This document shows, in pieces, positions 1 through 6,313 of a DNA stretch of 11,435 nt (positions are counted from its first letter, which is position 1; every line of letters begins with the position of its first letter). The stretch lies in NCBI GenBank assembly GCA_902495525.1, contig CABUXL010000052.1, positions 1 through 11,435 on the forward strand, in the 5' to 3' direction. The notes under the pieces were generated by a model. It ran no database searches, was not told the DNA's origin, and worked only from the letters and a program-made list of their open reading frames with translations. The position numbers were made by a program, and so were the translations under genes. Source of the stretch: an uncultured Collinsella sp. Its GTDB lineage: Bacteria; Actinomycetota; Coriobacteriia; Coriobacteriales; Coriobacteriaceae.

Positions 1-30
1 GATTCCCTTCCCCGCCACCTTGAATTGACT

Positions 31-59
31 AGGACCTCTGCAAAGGGGTCCTTTTCTTT
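31..59 (+). terminator. Rho-independent terminator of an upstream transcript
   Basis: A 9-bp stem (31-39 with 44-52, one G-U wobble) closes a GCAA tetraloop and is followed by a T-rich tail (TTTTCTTTT). The upstream gene lies outside the window. The layout (short spacer after a CCGCCACC end, GNRA-type loop, TTTTCTTTT tail) matches the terminators that follow the tRNA genes later in the window, so the upstream transcript may be a tRNA. Confidence 0.8.
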
Positions 60-194
60 TATCGAGGACTCTGCGGAAATTGCGTCCCGGAATTTGGCTT
101 CAGAGTGGGATGCGCTTTCCGGCGCTTACTTCCGACGTGCGTGCACATCTCGGGCCCGCCCGCCCAGACATTCCTCCCGCTTTTGCGCCACTTT

Positions 195-294
195 ACAGAC
201 CGTTCGGTCGTCTGTCCGCACGCGCGGGTATACTCAAAACGATACTTTTCCTGTGCAATACGATGCAGGCTCGGCCTGCACGATCCGAAGGGGG
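195..294 (+). promoter_or_regulatory. Leader of the GH5-like gene: candidate -10, inverted repeat, UTR hairpin, RBS
   Basis: A near-consensus -10 hexamer TATACT lies at 229-234; I see no good -35 hexamer at 16-19 bp. Overlapping the place where a -35 would sit is an inverted repeat at 195-215: GACCG-TT-CGGTC at its core (198-209), with ACAGA/TCTGT outer arms offset by one base. The size and symmetry resemble operators of small HTH repressors such as TetR types, which is inference. Between the -10 and the gene a hairpin TGCAGGC-TCG-GCCTGCA (264-280) ends just before the ribosome binding site GAAGGGGG (287-294), which decides the start at 300. Apart from these I see nothing in 60-299. Confidence 0.5.
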
Positions 295-299
295 CAGTG

Positions 300-1361
300 A
301 TGGAGAGGATACTCGGCGTTAATCTCTCTGGCTGGTTTATTCCCGAGCCTTGGGTGACCCCGTCGCTATACGCGGCGACCGGTGCATCCAACGCGGTCGA
401 GCTGCAGGAGGCCATGGGCACCGCCGCCTATAACGAGCGCATGCGCCGTCATTACGAGACGTTTGTGAGCGAGGACGATTTCCGTCGCATGGCGCAGATC
501 GGTCTCAATGCCGTGCGTCTGCCGGTGCCCTGGTATGCCTTTGGCTCGCAGGAGTCCGATGCGTCCTACATCTCGGTTGTCGACTACATTGACCGTGCGA
601 TTGAGTGGGCTGCCAAGTATGACATCCGCGTGCTGCTTGATCTAGCAACTGTGCCCGGTGGCCAGGGCGATTCCAATGATTCGCCCGCCACGCCAGAGGC
701 TGTTGCCGAGTGGCATTCGTCCACCAACGGTCGTCATGTCGCGCTCGACGTGCTCGAGCGCCTGGCCGATCGCTACGGCGAGGCCGAGAGCCTGCTGGGC
801 ATTGAGCTGCTGGATACGCCGCAGATGAGTGTCCGCAAGAGCCTCTTCACCATGACGGATGGCATTCCGGCGCACTACCTGCGCAACTTCTATCGCGATG
901 CCTATGAGCTCGTCCGTTCATATATGCCCGAGGATAAGATCGTCGTCTTCTCGTCGTCGGGGCATCCCAGCGAGTGGAAGCATTTTATGCGCGGCGCCAA
1001 GTACAAGAACGTCTACATGGACCTTCACCTGTACCATTACCGCGACGAATATGCGCTCGATATCACGAGCCCCCGCGGGCTGACGACGGCGATTTCGCGC
1101 AACAAGCGCGAGCTCAAAGAAGCGATTTCGACTGGGTTCCCCGTGCTGGTGGGCGAATGGTCGGGCGCGGCGATCTTTGCCAACTCGTCGGTTACGCCCG
1201 AGGGCCGCAATGCCTACGAGCGCGTGTTTATCGCCAACCAACTGGCTTCGTTTGCGCCGGCTGCCGGTTGGTTCTTCCAAACGTGGAAGACCGAGAAGCG
1301 CATTGCAGCATGGGACGCCCGCGCGGCGCTCGGTACGCTCGAGCGTGGCATGATTGAATAG
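300..1361 (+). CDS. Glycoside hydrolase family 5-like protein with altered active-site motifs
   Basis: This 353-residue protein resembles the GH5 beta/alpha-barrel family, nearest in pattern to exo-beta-1,3-glucanases. The N-terminal GVNLSGWFIPEPWVTPSL (residues 6-23) matches their GVNLGGWF-LEPW-TPSL block, followed by GLNAVRLPVPWYAF (68-81), IRVLLDL (109-115), LLGIELL (165-171), DLHLYHY (241-247), VLVGEWSG (282-289) and GWFFQTWKTE (323-332). E286 in GEW fits the family nucleophile. The strand-4 NEP motif that supplies the acid/base glutamate reads D172-T173-P174, and the usual DLHG histidine is A116. It may therefore be a non-hydrolytic carbohydrate-binding barrel or use unusual chemistry. 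No signal peptide is visible, so it is probably cytoplasmic. ATG 300 follows a strong RBS; an in-frame extension to 105 has neither RBS nor homologous sequence. rsmI follows after 6 bp, so co-transcription is likely. Family assignment is fairly firm; the substrate is unknown. Confidence 0.8.
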   Translation: MERILGVNLSGWFIPEPWVTPSLYAATGASNAVELQEAMGTAAYNERMRRHYETFVSEDDFRRMAQIGLNAVRLPVPWYAFGSQESDASYISVVDYIDRAIEWAAKYDIRVLLDLATVPGGQGDSNDSPATPEAVAEWHSSTNGRHVALDVLERLADRYGEAESLLGIELLDTPQMSVRKSLFTMTDGIPAHYLRNFYRDAYELVRSYMPEDKIVVFSSSGHPSEWKHFMRGAKYKNVYMDLHLYHYRDEYALDITSPRGLTTAISRNKRELKEAISTGFPVLVGEWSGAAIFANSSVTPEGRNAYERVFIANQLASFAPAAGWFFQTWKTEKRIAAWDARAALGTLERGMIE

Positions 1362-1367
1362 GTTGAT

Positions 1368-2246
1368 ATGACGCAAAACAGCGCCCATACGGGCAAACTC
1401 TATGTGGTCGGCACGCCCATCGGCAACTTGGGCGACCTGTCCCCGCGCGTTGGCGAGGCCTTTGCCGCTGCCGATGTCATCTGCTGCGAAGACACGCGTG
1501 TGACGTCAAAGCTGCTGATGCACCTGGGCATTTCCAAGCCGCTTGTCCGTTGCGACGAGAATGTGATCGCCAGCCGCGCCGCCGGCCTGGTCGGCCGTCT
1601 GCTGGCGGGGGAGACCCTCGCCTTTGCCTCGGACGCCGGCATGCCGAGCGTGTCCGATCCCGGCCAGGCGCTGGTCGAGGCGGCACGTGAGGCCGATGTG
1701 CCCGTCGAAGTTATTCCCGGGCCCTCTGCTTGCGTCACGGCGCTCGTTTCGTCCGGCATTCCCTGCGAGCATTTTTTCTTCGAGGGCTTTTTGGGCCGAA
1801 AGCACGGTGACCGTGTGCGCCGTTTGCAGCGCCTTGCCGTGGTGCCCGGCGCACTCATCTTCTACGAGTCTCCACATCGCATCGTGGCGACGCTCGAGGC
1901 CGTGACGGAGGTCTTTCCCCAACGTGAGGTTGCCGTCTGCCGCGAGCTCACCAAGCTGCACGAGGAAGTCTTGCGCGGGCCCGCTGCCCAGCTTGCCGAG
2001 GAGCTGCGTGCTCGCGGCGAGGTAAAGGGCGAGATTGCGCTGGTCATCGCGCCGCCGAGCGAGGATGAGGAGGCCGGTGCCGTGCCGGTTGGCGCCGCGG
2101 CAGCGGATCCCGACGAGGCCCTGCGCGAGGATATCCGCGCCGCGCTCGAGGAGGGGGAGCCCGCGTCTGCGGTGGCCAAGCGCCTGTCTCAGAAGTATTC
2201 GCGCCGCAAGCGCGATGTCTATGCCATGGTGCTCGATATGCAATAG
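1368..2246 (+). CDS. rsmI: 16S rRNA (cytidine(1402)-2'-O)-methyltransferase RsmI
   Basis: RsmI methylates the ribose 2'-OH of C1402 in the 16S rRNA decoding centre, using S-adenosylmethionine in the cytoplasm. The 292 residues are close to the usual length. The tetrapyrrole-methylase fold is clear: VGTPIGNLGD (14-23), CEDTRVTSKLL (40-50), ASDAGMPSVSDPG (87-99), VIPGPSA (115-121), FEGFLGRK (138-145), FYESPHRI (165-172) and CRELTKLHEE (191-200). An acidic, alanine-rich linker (about 231-249) leads to the small C-terminal helical domain (250-292) typical of RsmI. The gene starts 6 bp after the GH5-like gene with only a weak RBS-like AGG at the upstream stop codon, which suggests read-through or coupled translation. 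The conserved N-terminal motif so close to residue 1 supports this start. Confidence 0.96.
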   Translation: MTQNSAHTGKLYVVGTPIGNLGDLSPRVGEAFAAADVICCEDTRVTSKLLMHLGISKPLVRCDENVIASRAAGLVGRLLAGETLAFASDAGMPSVSDPGQALVEAAREADVPVEVIPGPSACVTALVSSGIPCEHFFFEGFLGRKHGDRVRRLQRLAVVPGALIFYESPHRIVATLEAVTEVFPQREVAVCRELTKLHEEVLRGPAAQLAEELRARGEVKGEIALVIAPPSEDEEAGAVPVGAAAADPDEALREDIRAALEEGEPASAVAKRLSQKYSRRKRDVYAMVLDMQ

Positions 2247-2270
2247 ATGGAGGATATCCAGCCCTTGCGC

Positions 2271-2306
2271 TAGAATCATCCCCTGTATGCAACGTTTTTC
2301 TGGAGG
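2271..2306 (+). promoter_or_regulatory. Candidate metG promoter -10 and RBS
   Basis: A TAGAAT hexamer (2271-2276) lies 40 bp before metG, and a strong GGAGG (2302-2306) sits 9 nt before the ATG at 2316. No convincing -35 hexamer is visible at the right distance, so the promoter call is tentative. There is also no terminator between rsmI and metG, so read-through from rsmI is possible. Confidence 0.4.
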
Positions 2307-2315
2307 ACAAACCCC

Positions 2316-3917
2316 ATGGATCAAAGCAAGCCTTCGTTCTTTATCACGACGCCCATCTACTACGTCAACGCCGATCCGCACCTGGGCACGGCTTATTCCA
2401 CCATCATCGCCGACGTTCAGGCTCGCTATCGCCGTTCCGCCGGCTATAACGTCAAGTTCCTGACTGGCATGGACGAGCACGGCGAGAAGGTCGCCGAGGC
2501 CGCAGCCAAGCATGGCATGACGCCGCAGGAGTGGACCGACAGCCAGGCCCCGCACTTCAAGGAGCTTTGGAGCAAGCTCGAGATTTCCAACGACGACTTC
2601 ATCCGTACCACCGAGCCGCGCCAGCATCATGCCGTGCAGTACCTGTGGGAGCGCATGAAGGAGTCCGGTTACCTGTACAAGGGCAGCTATGACGGTTGGT
2701 ACTGCGTGCCCGACGAGACCTACTTTACCGATACGCAGGTCCAGAAGGGCGACGAAGAGTACGGCAGCGTCGGCCAGCACCTGTGCCCCGATTGCCACCG
2801 CCCGCTCGAGCGCGTGCAGGAGGAGTCCTACTTCTTTAAGCTCTCTGCGTTCCAGGACAAGCTGCTCAAGCTCTATGACGAGCACCCCGATTTTGTTGAG
2901 CCTGCGTTCCGCATGAACGAGGTGCGCAGCTTTGTCGAAGGCGGCCTCAACGACCTTTCCGTGAGCCGTACGAGCTTTGACTGGGGCATTCAGGTTCCGT
3001 TTGACGAGGGCCATGTGACCTATGTATGGTTCGACGCGCTGCTCAACTATATGACGGCCGTCGGCTACGGTGTCGACACCGACGAGGCGCGTGCCGAGCT
3101 GGCCTATCGCTGGCCCGCGCAGTTCCACATCGTGGGCAAGGACATCATCCGCTTCCACTGCGTCATTTGGCCCGCCATGCTCATGGCCATCGGCGAGGCC
3201 CTGCCCGAGCACGTCTTTGCCCACGGCTTCCTGACCGTGCGCAATGCCGAGACTGGCAAGGCCGAGAAGATGTCCAAGAGCCGCGGCAACGCCATCGCTC
3301 CGCAGGACGTTATCGACATGCTGGGCGTCGAGGGCTATCGCTACTACTTCATGACCGACGTCGTCCCCGGTACCGACGGCGCCATCAGCTTCGATCGCAT
3401 GGAGCAGGTCTACAACGCCGACCTGGCCAACAGCTGGGGCAACCTCATCTCGCGTTCGCTCAACATGAGCGCAAAGTACTTTGATGGTTGCGCGCCCGCC
3501 AAGCCCGCGTCGTTCGATGCGTTCGACAACCCGCTGGCAAAGATCGCCGATGGCCTGGTCGAGCGCTACATGGCCAAGATGGACGTGCTCGATTACGGCG
3601 GAGCCAAGGATGAGGTCATGGAGCTCATCCATGCTGCCAACCACTACATCGAGGACTCCGAGCCCTGGGCGCTTGCCAAGGACGAGGCCAAGGCTGACGA
3701 GCTGGCATTTGTGATCTACAACCTGCTCGAGGCCATCCGCATTGCCGCTCACCTGCTGATGCCGCTCATGCCCCAGACTTCTGCCGAGGCCCTGCGCCGT
3801 CTGTCCTGTGAGGGCGAGGCCGCGAGCGACGACCTCAAGGGCATTTGCACTTGGGGCCTGCTTGCCGGCGGTCAGCCCGTCGAGAAGGGCGATCCGCTGT
3901 TCCCGCGTCTGGCGTAG
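2316..3917 (+). CDS. metG: Methionyl-tRNA synthetase
   Basis: MetRS is a class I enzyme that attaches methionine to initiator and elongator tRNA-Met using ATP. The 533 residues carry the HIGH-type motif as PHLG (21-24) after TTPIYYVNADP, LTGMDEHGEK (49-58), the domain around GWYCVPDETYFTD (127-139), WFDALLNY (238-245), HIVGKDIIRFH (271-281) and the KMSKS loop at 318-322. In the metal-knuckle region the second pair is present (C157-P-D-C160), but the first reads C130-V-P-D133, with Asp in place of one Cys. The protein stops after the helical anticodon-binding domain and lacks the roughly 110-residue C-terminal tRNA-binding domain found in longer MetRS forms; such short forms are known. It has its own strong RBS and ends at a clear terminator, so it probably forms the end of a transcription unit. 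Confidence 0.97.
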   Translation: MDQSKPSFFITTPIYYVNADPHLGTAYSTIIADVQARYRRSAGYNVKFLTGMDEHGEKVAEAAAKHGMTPQEWTDSQAPHFKELWSKLEISNDDFIRTTEPRQHHAVQYLWERMKESGYLYKGSYDGWYCVPDETYFTDTQVQKGDEEYGSVGQHLCPDCHRPLERVQEESYFFKLSAFQDKLLKLYDEHPDFVEPAFRMNEVRSFVEGGLNDLSVSRTSFDWGIQVPFDEGHVTYVWFDALLNYMTAVGYGVDTDEARAELAYRWPAQFHIVGKDIIRFHCVIWPAMLMAIGEALPEHVFAHGFLTVRNAETGKAEKMSKSRGNAIAPQDVIDMLGVEGYRYYFMTDVVPGTDGAISFDRMEQVYNADLANSWGNLISRSLNMSAKYFDGCAPAKPASFDAFDNPLAKIADGLVERYMAKMDVLDYGGAKDEVMELIHAANHYIEDSEPWALAKDEAKADELAFVIYNLLEAIRIAAHLLMPLMPQTSAEALRRLSCEGEAASDDLKGICTWGLLAGGQPVEKGDPLFPRLA

Positions 3918-3959
3918 AGACCGCGCGAGCGCCATATCGGCAATTTGCTGTTTAGATGT

Positions 3960-3993
3960 AAGGGCATGGCCGCAACGGTCCATGCCCTTTCGT
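3960..3993 (+). terminator. Rho-independent terminator of metG
   Basis: A perfect 10-bp stem AAGGGCATGG (3960-3969) pairs with CCATGCCCTT (3980-3989). The loop can form a further CCG/CGG pairing. It is followed by TTTCGTTT, a modest T tract. It separates metG from rsmA. Confidence 0.85.
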
Positions 3994-4027
3994 TTCAAGA
4001 CGCCGCCATCATGCTAAGGAGGCAACT

Positions 4028-4888
4028 ATGACAACTTCGCCTTTGGCAAACCCCACGGCCACCAGGGAGCTGCTGGAGGAGTTTGGCCTTGCGACCAAGC
4101 ATCGCCTGGGCCAGAACTTTCTGATCGACAACCATGTGATTGAGCGCATCTGCGAGCTTTCCGAGCTCACGGGCGATGAGCGCGTGCTCGAGGTTGGCCC
4201 GGGCGTTGGTACGCTCACGCTTGCGCTGCTGCAGGAGGCGGCGTGCGTCACGTCGATCGAGGCCGACCCCGAGCTCGAGCCGGTGCTCGACGCCCATGCC
4301 GCCGACTATGCCAACTTCCGCTTTATCATGGGCGACGCGCTCAGGGTGGGCCCGGAGCAGATTGAGCAGGCTGCGGGCGGTGAGCCGACGGTATTTGTCG
4401 CGAACCTGCCCTATAACGTGGCGGCGACGATCATCCTGCAGTTCTTCCAGACGATGCCTGCGCTCAAGCGCGCCGTCGTCATGGTTCAAAAGGAGGTTGC
4501 CGATCGCATTGCTGCAGTGCCGGGTAACAAGACCTATGGTGGCTATACAGCAAAGCTCGGCCTGTATGCACAGGTTACGGGTCGCTTTGAGGTGCCGCCG
4601 CGTTGCTTTATGCCGGCGCCGCACGTGGATTCGGCCGTCGTGCGTATCGACCGTGTTGACGGCGTGGTGCCCGAAGGACTCGATCGCGAGTTTGTGGCCC
4701 GCGTGATTGATGCTGCATTTGCTCAGCGTCGCAAGACCATTCGCAATTCCATGAGCGCTAACGGTTTTGCCAAGGACGTGCTCGATGCCGCCTTTGAGGC
4801 TTGCGGTATCGCACCCACCACGCGCGCCGAGACGCTCGATGTTGCCGACTTTGTCCGTCTGGCCCGGGAGCTAATCCATGACGCTTAA
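4028..4888 (+). CDS. rsmA: 16S rRNA (adenine(1518)-N6/adenine(1519)-N6)-dimethyltransferase RsmA (KsgA)
   Basis: RsmA dimethylates two adjacent adenosines in helix 45 of 16S rRNA late in 30S assembly; its loss causes kasugamycin resistance in many bacteria. The 286 residues show the family pattern: HRLGQNFLID (25-34), the SAM-binding loop VLEVGPGVGTLTL (53-65), an acidic residue after strand 2 in SIEAD (76-80), MGDAL (101-105), the catalytic NLPYN (126-130), VQKEVADRI (153-161) and the C-terminal FAQRRKTIRNS (231-241). An AAGGAGG ribosome binding site (4016-4022) 5 nt before the ATG fixes the start. The last 11 bp overlap the start of tatD, so the two are an operon, probably translationally coupled. 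It lies after the metG terminator; its own promoter is not obvious in the short gap. Confidence 0.97.
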   Translation: MTTSPLANPTATRELLEEFGLATKHRLGQNFLIDNHVIERICELSELTGDERVLEVGPGVGTLTLALLQEAACVTSIEADPELEPVLDAHAADYANFRFIMGDALRVGPEQIEQAAGGEPTVFVANLPYNVAATIILQFFQTMPALKRAVVMVQKEVADRIAAVPGNKTYGGYTAKLGLYAQVTGRFEVPPRCFMPAPHVDSAVVRIDRVDGVVPEGLDREFVARVIDAAFAQRRKTIRNSMSANGFAKDVLDAAFEACGIAPTTRAETLDVADFVRLARELIHDA

Positions 4889-5795
4889 TGCCGAACGCGT
4901 GACGTTTACCAAGAAAAAGAAGACGGTCGCCTGCCCGGAGCCGTTGGCACCGCTTGCCGACACGCATGCGCATCTGCTTTCGTTTTGGGGCAAAGAAGTG
5001 CCCGAGACGCTCGTGCGCGCCAAAGCCGCGGGCGTCGACCTGCTGGTGACGATGCTCGACCCCATCGCCGACAAGCGCAGCGTGGCGGACTATAGCGACT
5101 GGCTGGTGCGCGAAATTCTGCCGATGCAGGATATTCCGCAGATCAAGTATCTTGCCGGCGTGCATCCGTATGGCGCGCCGGACTATACCGACGACGTTCA
5201 CGCACAGGTCGTTGCCGCACTCGATGACCCCTTATGCGCCGGTATTGGCGAAATCGGCCTGGACTACCACATGGACTATGACGACGATATCGCGCCGGCA
5301 CCCCATAACGTGCAGATTGACTGCATGGCGCGCCAACTCGAGCTTGCCGTGTGCCGTAACGTGCCGGTGGAGCTGCATCTGCGCCACGAGGACACGGACC
5401 AGGAGCGCACCTCGCACGTGGACGCCTACAACGCGCTTCGTGAGGTGGGCGTGCCCCAGGCTGGTTGTGTGCTGCACTGTTTTGGCGAGGACCGCGCCAC
5501 GATGGAGCGCTTTGTGGAGCTGGGCTGCTATATCGCCTATGGTGGTGCGGCCACCTTTAAGCGCAACGACGACGTGCGCGAGGCATTTGCGGCAACCCCA
5601 CTCGATCGAATTTTGTTCGAGACGGATTGCCCGTATATGGCTCCGGAGCCCATCCGCGGTCTTGAATGCGAGCCCGCAATGATCTCCATTACGGCAAACG
5701 CGCTGGTTAACGACCGTGTCGATCGCACTGGTGAGGATGCCGAAACAATCGCGCAAGCCGCTTGGGAAAATGCTCGCAAACTTTTTCAAAAATAG
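4878..5795 (+). CDS. tatD: TatD-family metal-dependent hydrolase
   Basis: TatD proteins are TIM-barrel metallohydrolases, best described as metal-dependent (deoxy)ribonucleases; the cellular role in this lineage is not established. Metal-ligand positions are all present: DTHAH (H30, H32), GEIGLDYH (E125), ELHLRH (H167/H170), LHCF (H200) and ETDCPYMAPEP (D250). At 305 residues it is longer than the usual ~260 because of a basic N-terminal extension (about 1-24, with a KKKK run) and an acidic insertion (DYDDD, 133-137). The start at 4878 lies inside rsmA, with GGGAG (4866-4870) 7 nt ahead; a GTG at codon 8 is a less likely alternative. Pairing of tatD with rsmA and metG is common in Gram-positive genomes. 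It ends just before the tRNA-Leu promoter, with no terminator of its own. Confidence 0.93.
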   Translation: MTLNAERVTFTKKKKTVACPEPLAPLADTHAHLLSFWGKEVPETLVRAKAAGVDLLVTMLDPIADKRSVADYSDWLVREILPMQDIPQIKYLAGVHPYGAPDYTDDVHAQVVAALDDPLCAGIGEIGLDYHMDYDDDIAPAPHNVQIDCMARQLELAVCRNVPVELHLRHEDTDQERTSHVDAYNALREVGVPQAGCVLHCFGEDRATMERFVELGCYIAYGGAATFKRNDDVREAFAATPLDRILFETDCPYMAPEPIRGLECEPAMISITANALVNDRVDRTGEDAETIAQAAWENARKLFQK

Positions 5796-5798
5796 TTC

Positions 5799-5827
5799 TT
5801 GCGTTCGTGGTGGCGCTCCGTTATTCT
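5799..5827 (+). promoter_or_regulatory. tRNA-Leu promoter
   Basis: TTGCGT (5799-5804) and TATTCT (5822-5827) are separated by exactly 17 bp, and the -10 ends 12 nt before the tRNA. The -35 starts 4 nt after the tatD stop codon. The same -10 to tRNA distance recurs at both tRNA-Arg genes in this window. Confidence 0.75.
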
Positions 5828-5838
5828 AATTCCTGCAC

Positions 5839-5925
5839 GCGGGCGTGGCGGAATTGGCAGACGCGTACGGTTCAGGTCCGTATGGGGGCAACCCCATGAA
5901 GGTTCAAGTCCTTTCGCCCGCACCA
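5839..5925 (+). tRNA. tRNA-Leu (CAG)
   Basis: The 7-bp acceptor stem is GCGGGCG (5839-5845) with CGCCCGC (5915-5921), followed by encoded ACCA. The anticodon arm is TACGG-TTCAGGT-CCGTA with anticodon CAG at 5873-5875, reading CUG. The long variable arm (TGGGGGCAACCCCA) identifies a class II tRNA, and TTCAAGT forms the T loop. At 87 nt including CCA the size is right for tRNA-Leu. CUG is a frequent leucine codon in the surrounding genes. Confidence 0.97.
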
Positions 5926-5933
5926 TTGAATGA

Positions 5934-5961
5934 AAGAGCTCCCAGCAATGGGAGCTTTTTT
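5934..5961 (+). terminator. Terminator of tRNA-Leu
   Basis: A perfect 8-bp stem AGCTCCCA (5937-5944) with TGGGAGCT (5949-5956) closes a GCAA tetraloop, flanked by AAAG on the left and a run of six T on the right (5956-5961). It begins 11 nt after the tRNA CCA. Confidence 0.92.
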
Positions 5962-6015
5962 GTTATGGGCCGTTTTTGGCAGATTTGACATATCGATTTC
6001 GCGCGGTAGATGCCC

Positions 6016-6238
6016 CTGTGGTCAAAAAGTGGCAAATATGAGTACTGACATGAAAATAGAGACATTTCATGAAGCCATTTTTGCTCATTTTACGCAACAG
6101 ATGTACGCTAATTTGGCTCAACCTTGAGACAAAATGAAGTAATTTCGATAGACCTCGGGTTCAACGAGGCGATTTTGACCCAAATACGCTGTTACTAAAC
6201 CGGTAACAGTACTCATATTTGGCCTTTTTTGACCACGG
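6016..6238. repeat. MITE-like non-coding element with 32-bp terminal inverted repeats
   Basis: The left arm (6016-6047) and the reverse complement of the right arm (6207-6238) match at 28 of 32 positions; the inner 14 bases AAATATGAGTACTG are identical. The ~159 bp between them carry small stem-loops: CATGAAA/TTTCATG (6049-6071), CTCAA-CC-TTGAG (6117-6128), CCTCG/CGAGG (6153-6169) and GTTAC/GTAAC (6191-6207). No convincing reading frame exists, and the stretch is more AT-rich than its surroundings. It lies between the tRNA-Leu terminator and the SPFH gene promoter. It could be a non-autonomous mobile element or a structured intergenic repeat. I see no clear target-site duplication. Confidence 0.7.
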
Positions 6239-6252
6239 GTCCTCTTGTTGGT

Positions 6253-6281
6253 GTCACATAGCTGCTTCGTGCGGGTATCCT
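6253..6281 (+). promoter_or_regulatory. Candidate promoter of the SPFH gene
   Basis: TATCCT (6276-6281) is preceded at 17 bp by GTCACA (6253-6258, four of six matches to TTGACA). It lies just downstream of the inverted-repeat element and 32 nt before the start codon. The -10 context GCGGGTATCCT resembles GCGGGTATACT upstream of the first gene of the window. Confidence 0.45.
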
Positions 6282-6313
6282 AATGCCAACGTGTGCCTAT
6301 CAGAGGAGAGACC

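Noticed and set aside
105..299. Upstream extension of the GH5-like gene to an ATG at 105
   Set aside because: It has no RBS, runs through the promoter and hairpin, and the family's N-terminal motif begins only 5 residues after the ATG at 300, which has a strong RBS.
1506..3998. 830-residue minus-strand reading frame opposite rsmI and metG
   Set aside because: It is an antisense artefact of high-GC codon use: it lies fully opposite clear metG and rsmI and crosses the metG terminator.
5930..6127. 65-residue plus-strand frame after tRNA-Leu
   Set aside because: It starts next to the tRNA-Leu terminator, runs through that hairpin and into the left arm of the inverted-repeat element, and has no RBS.
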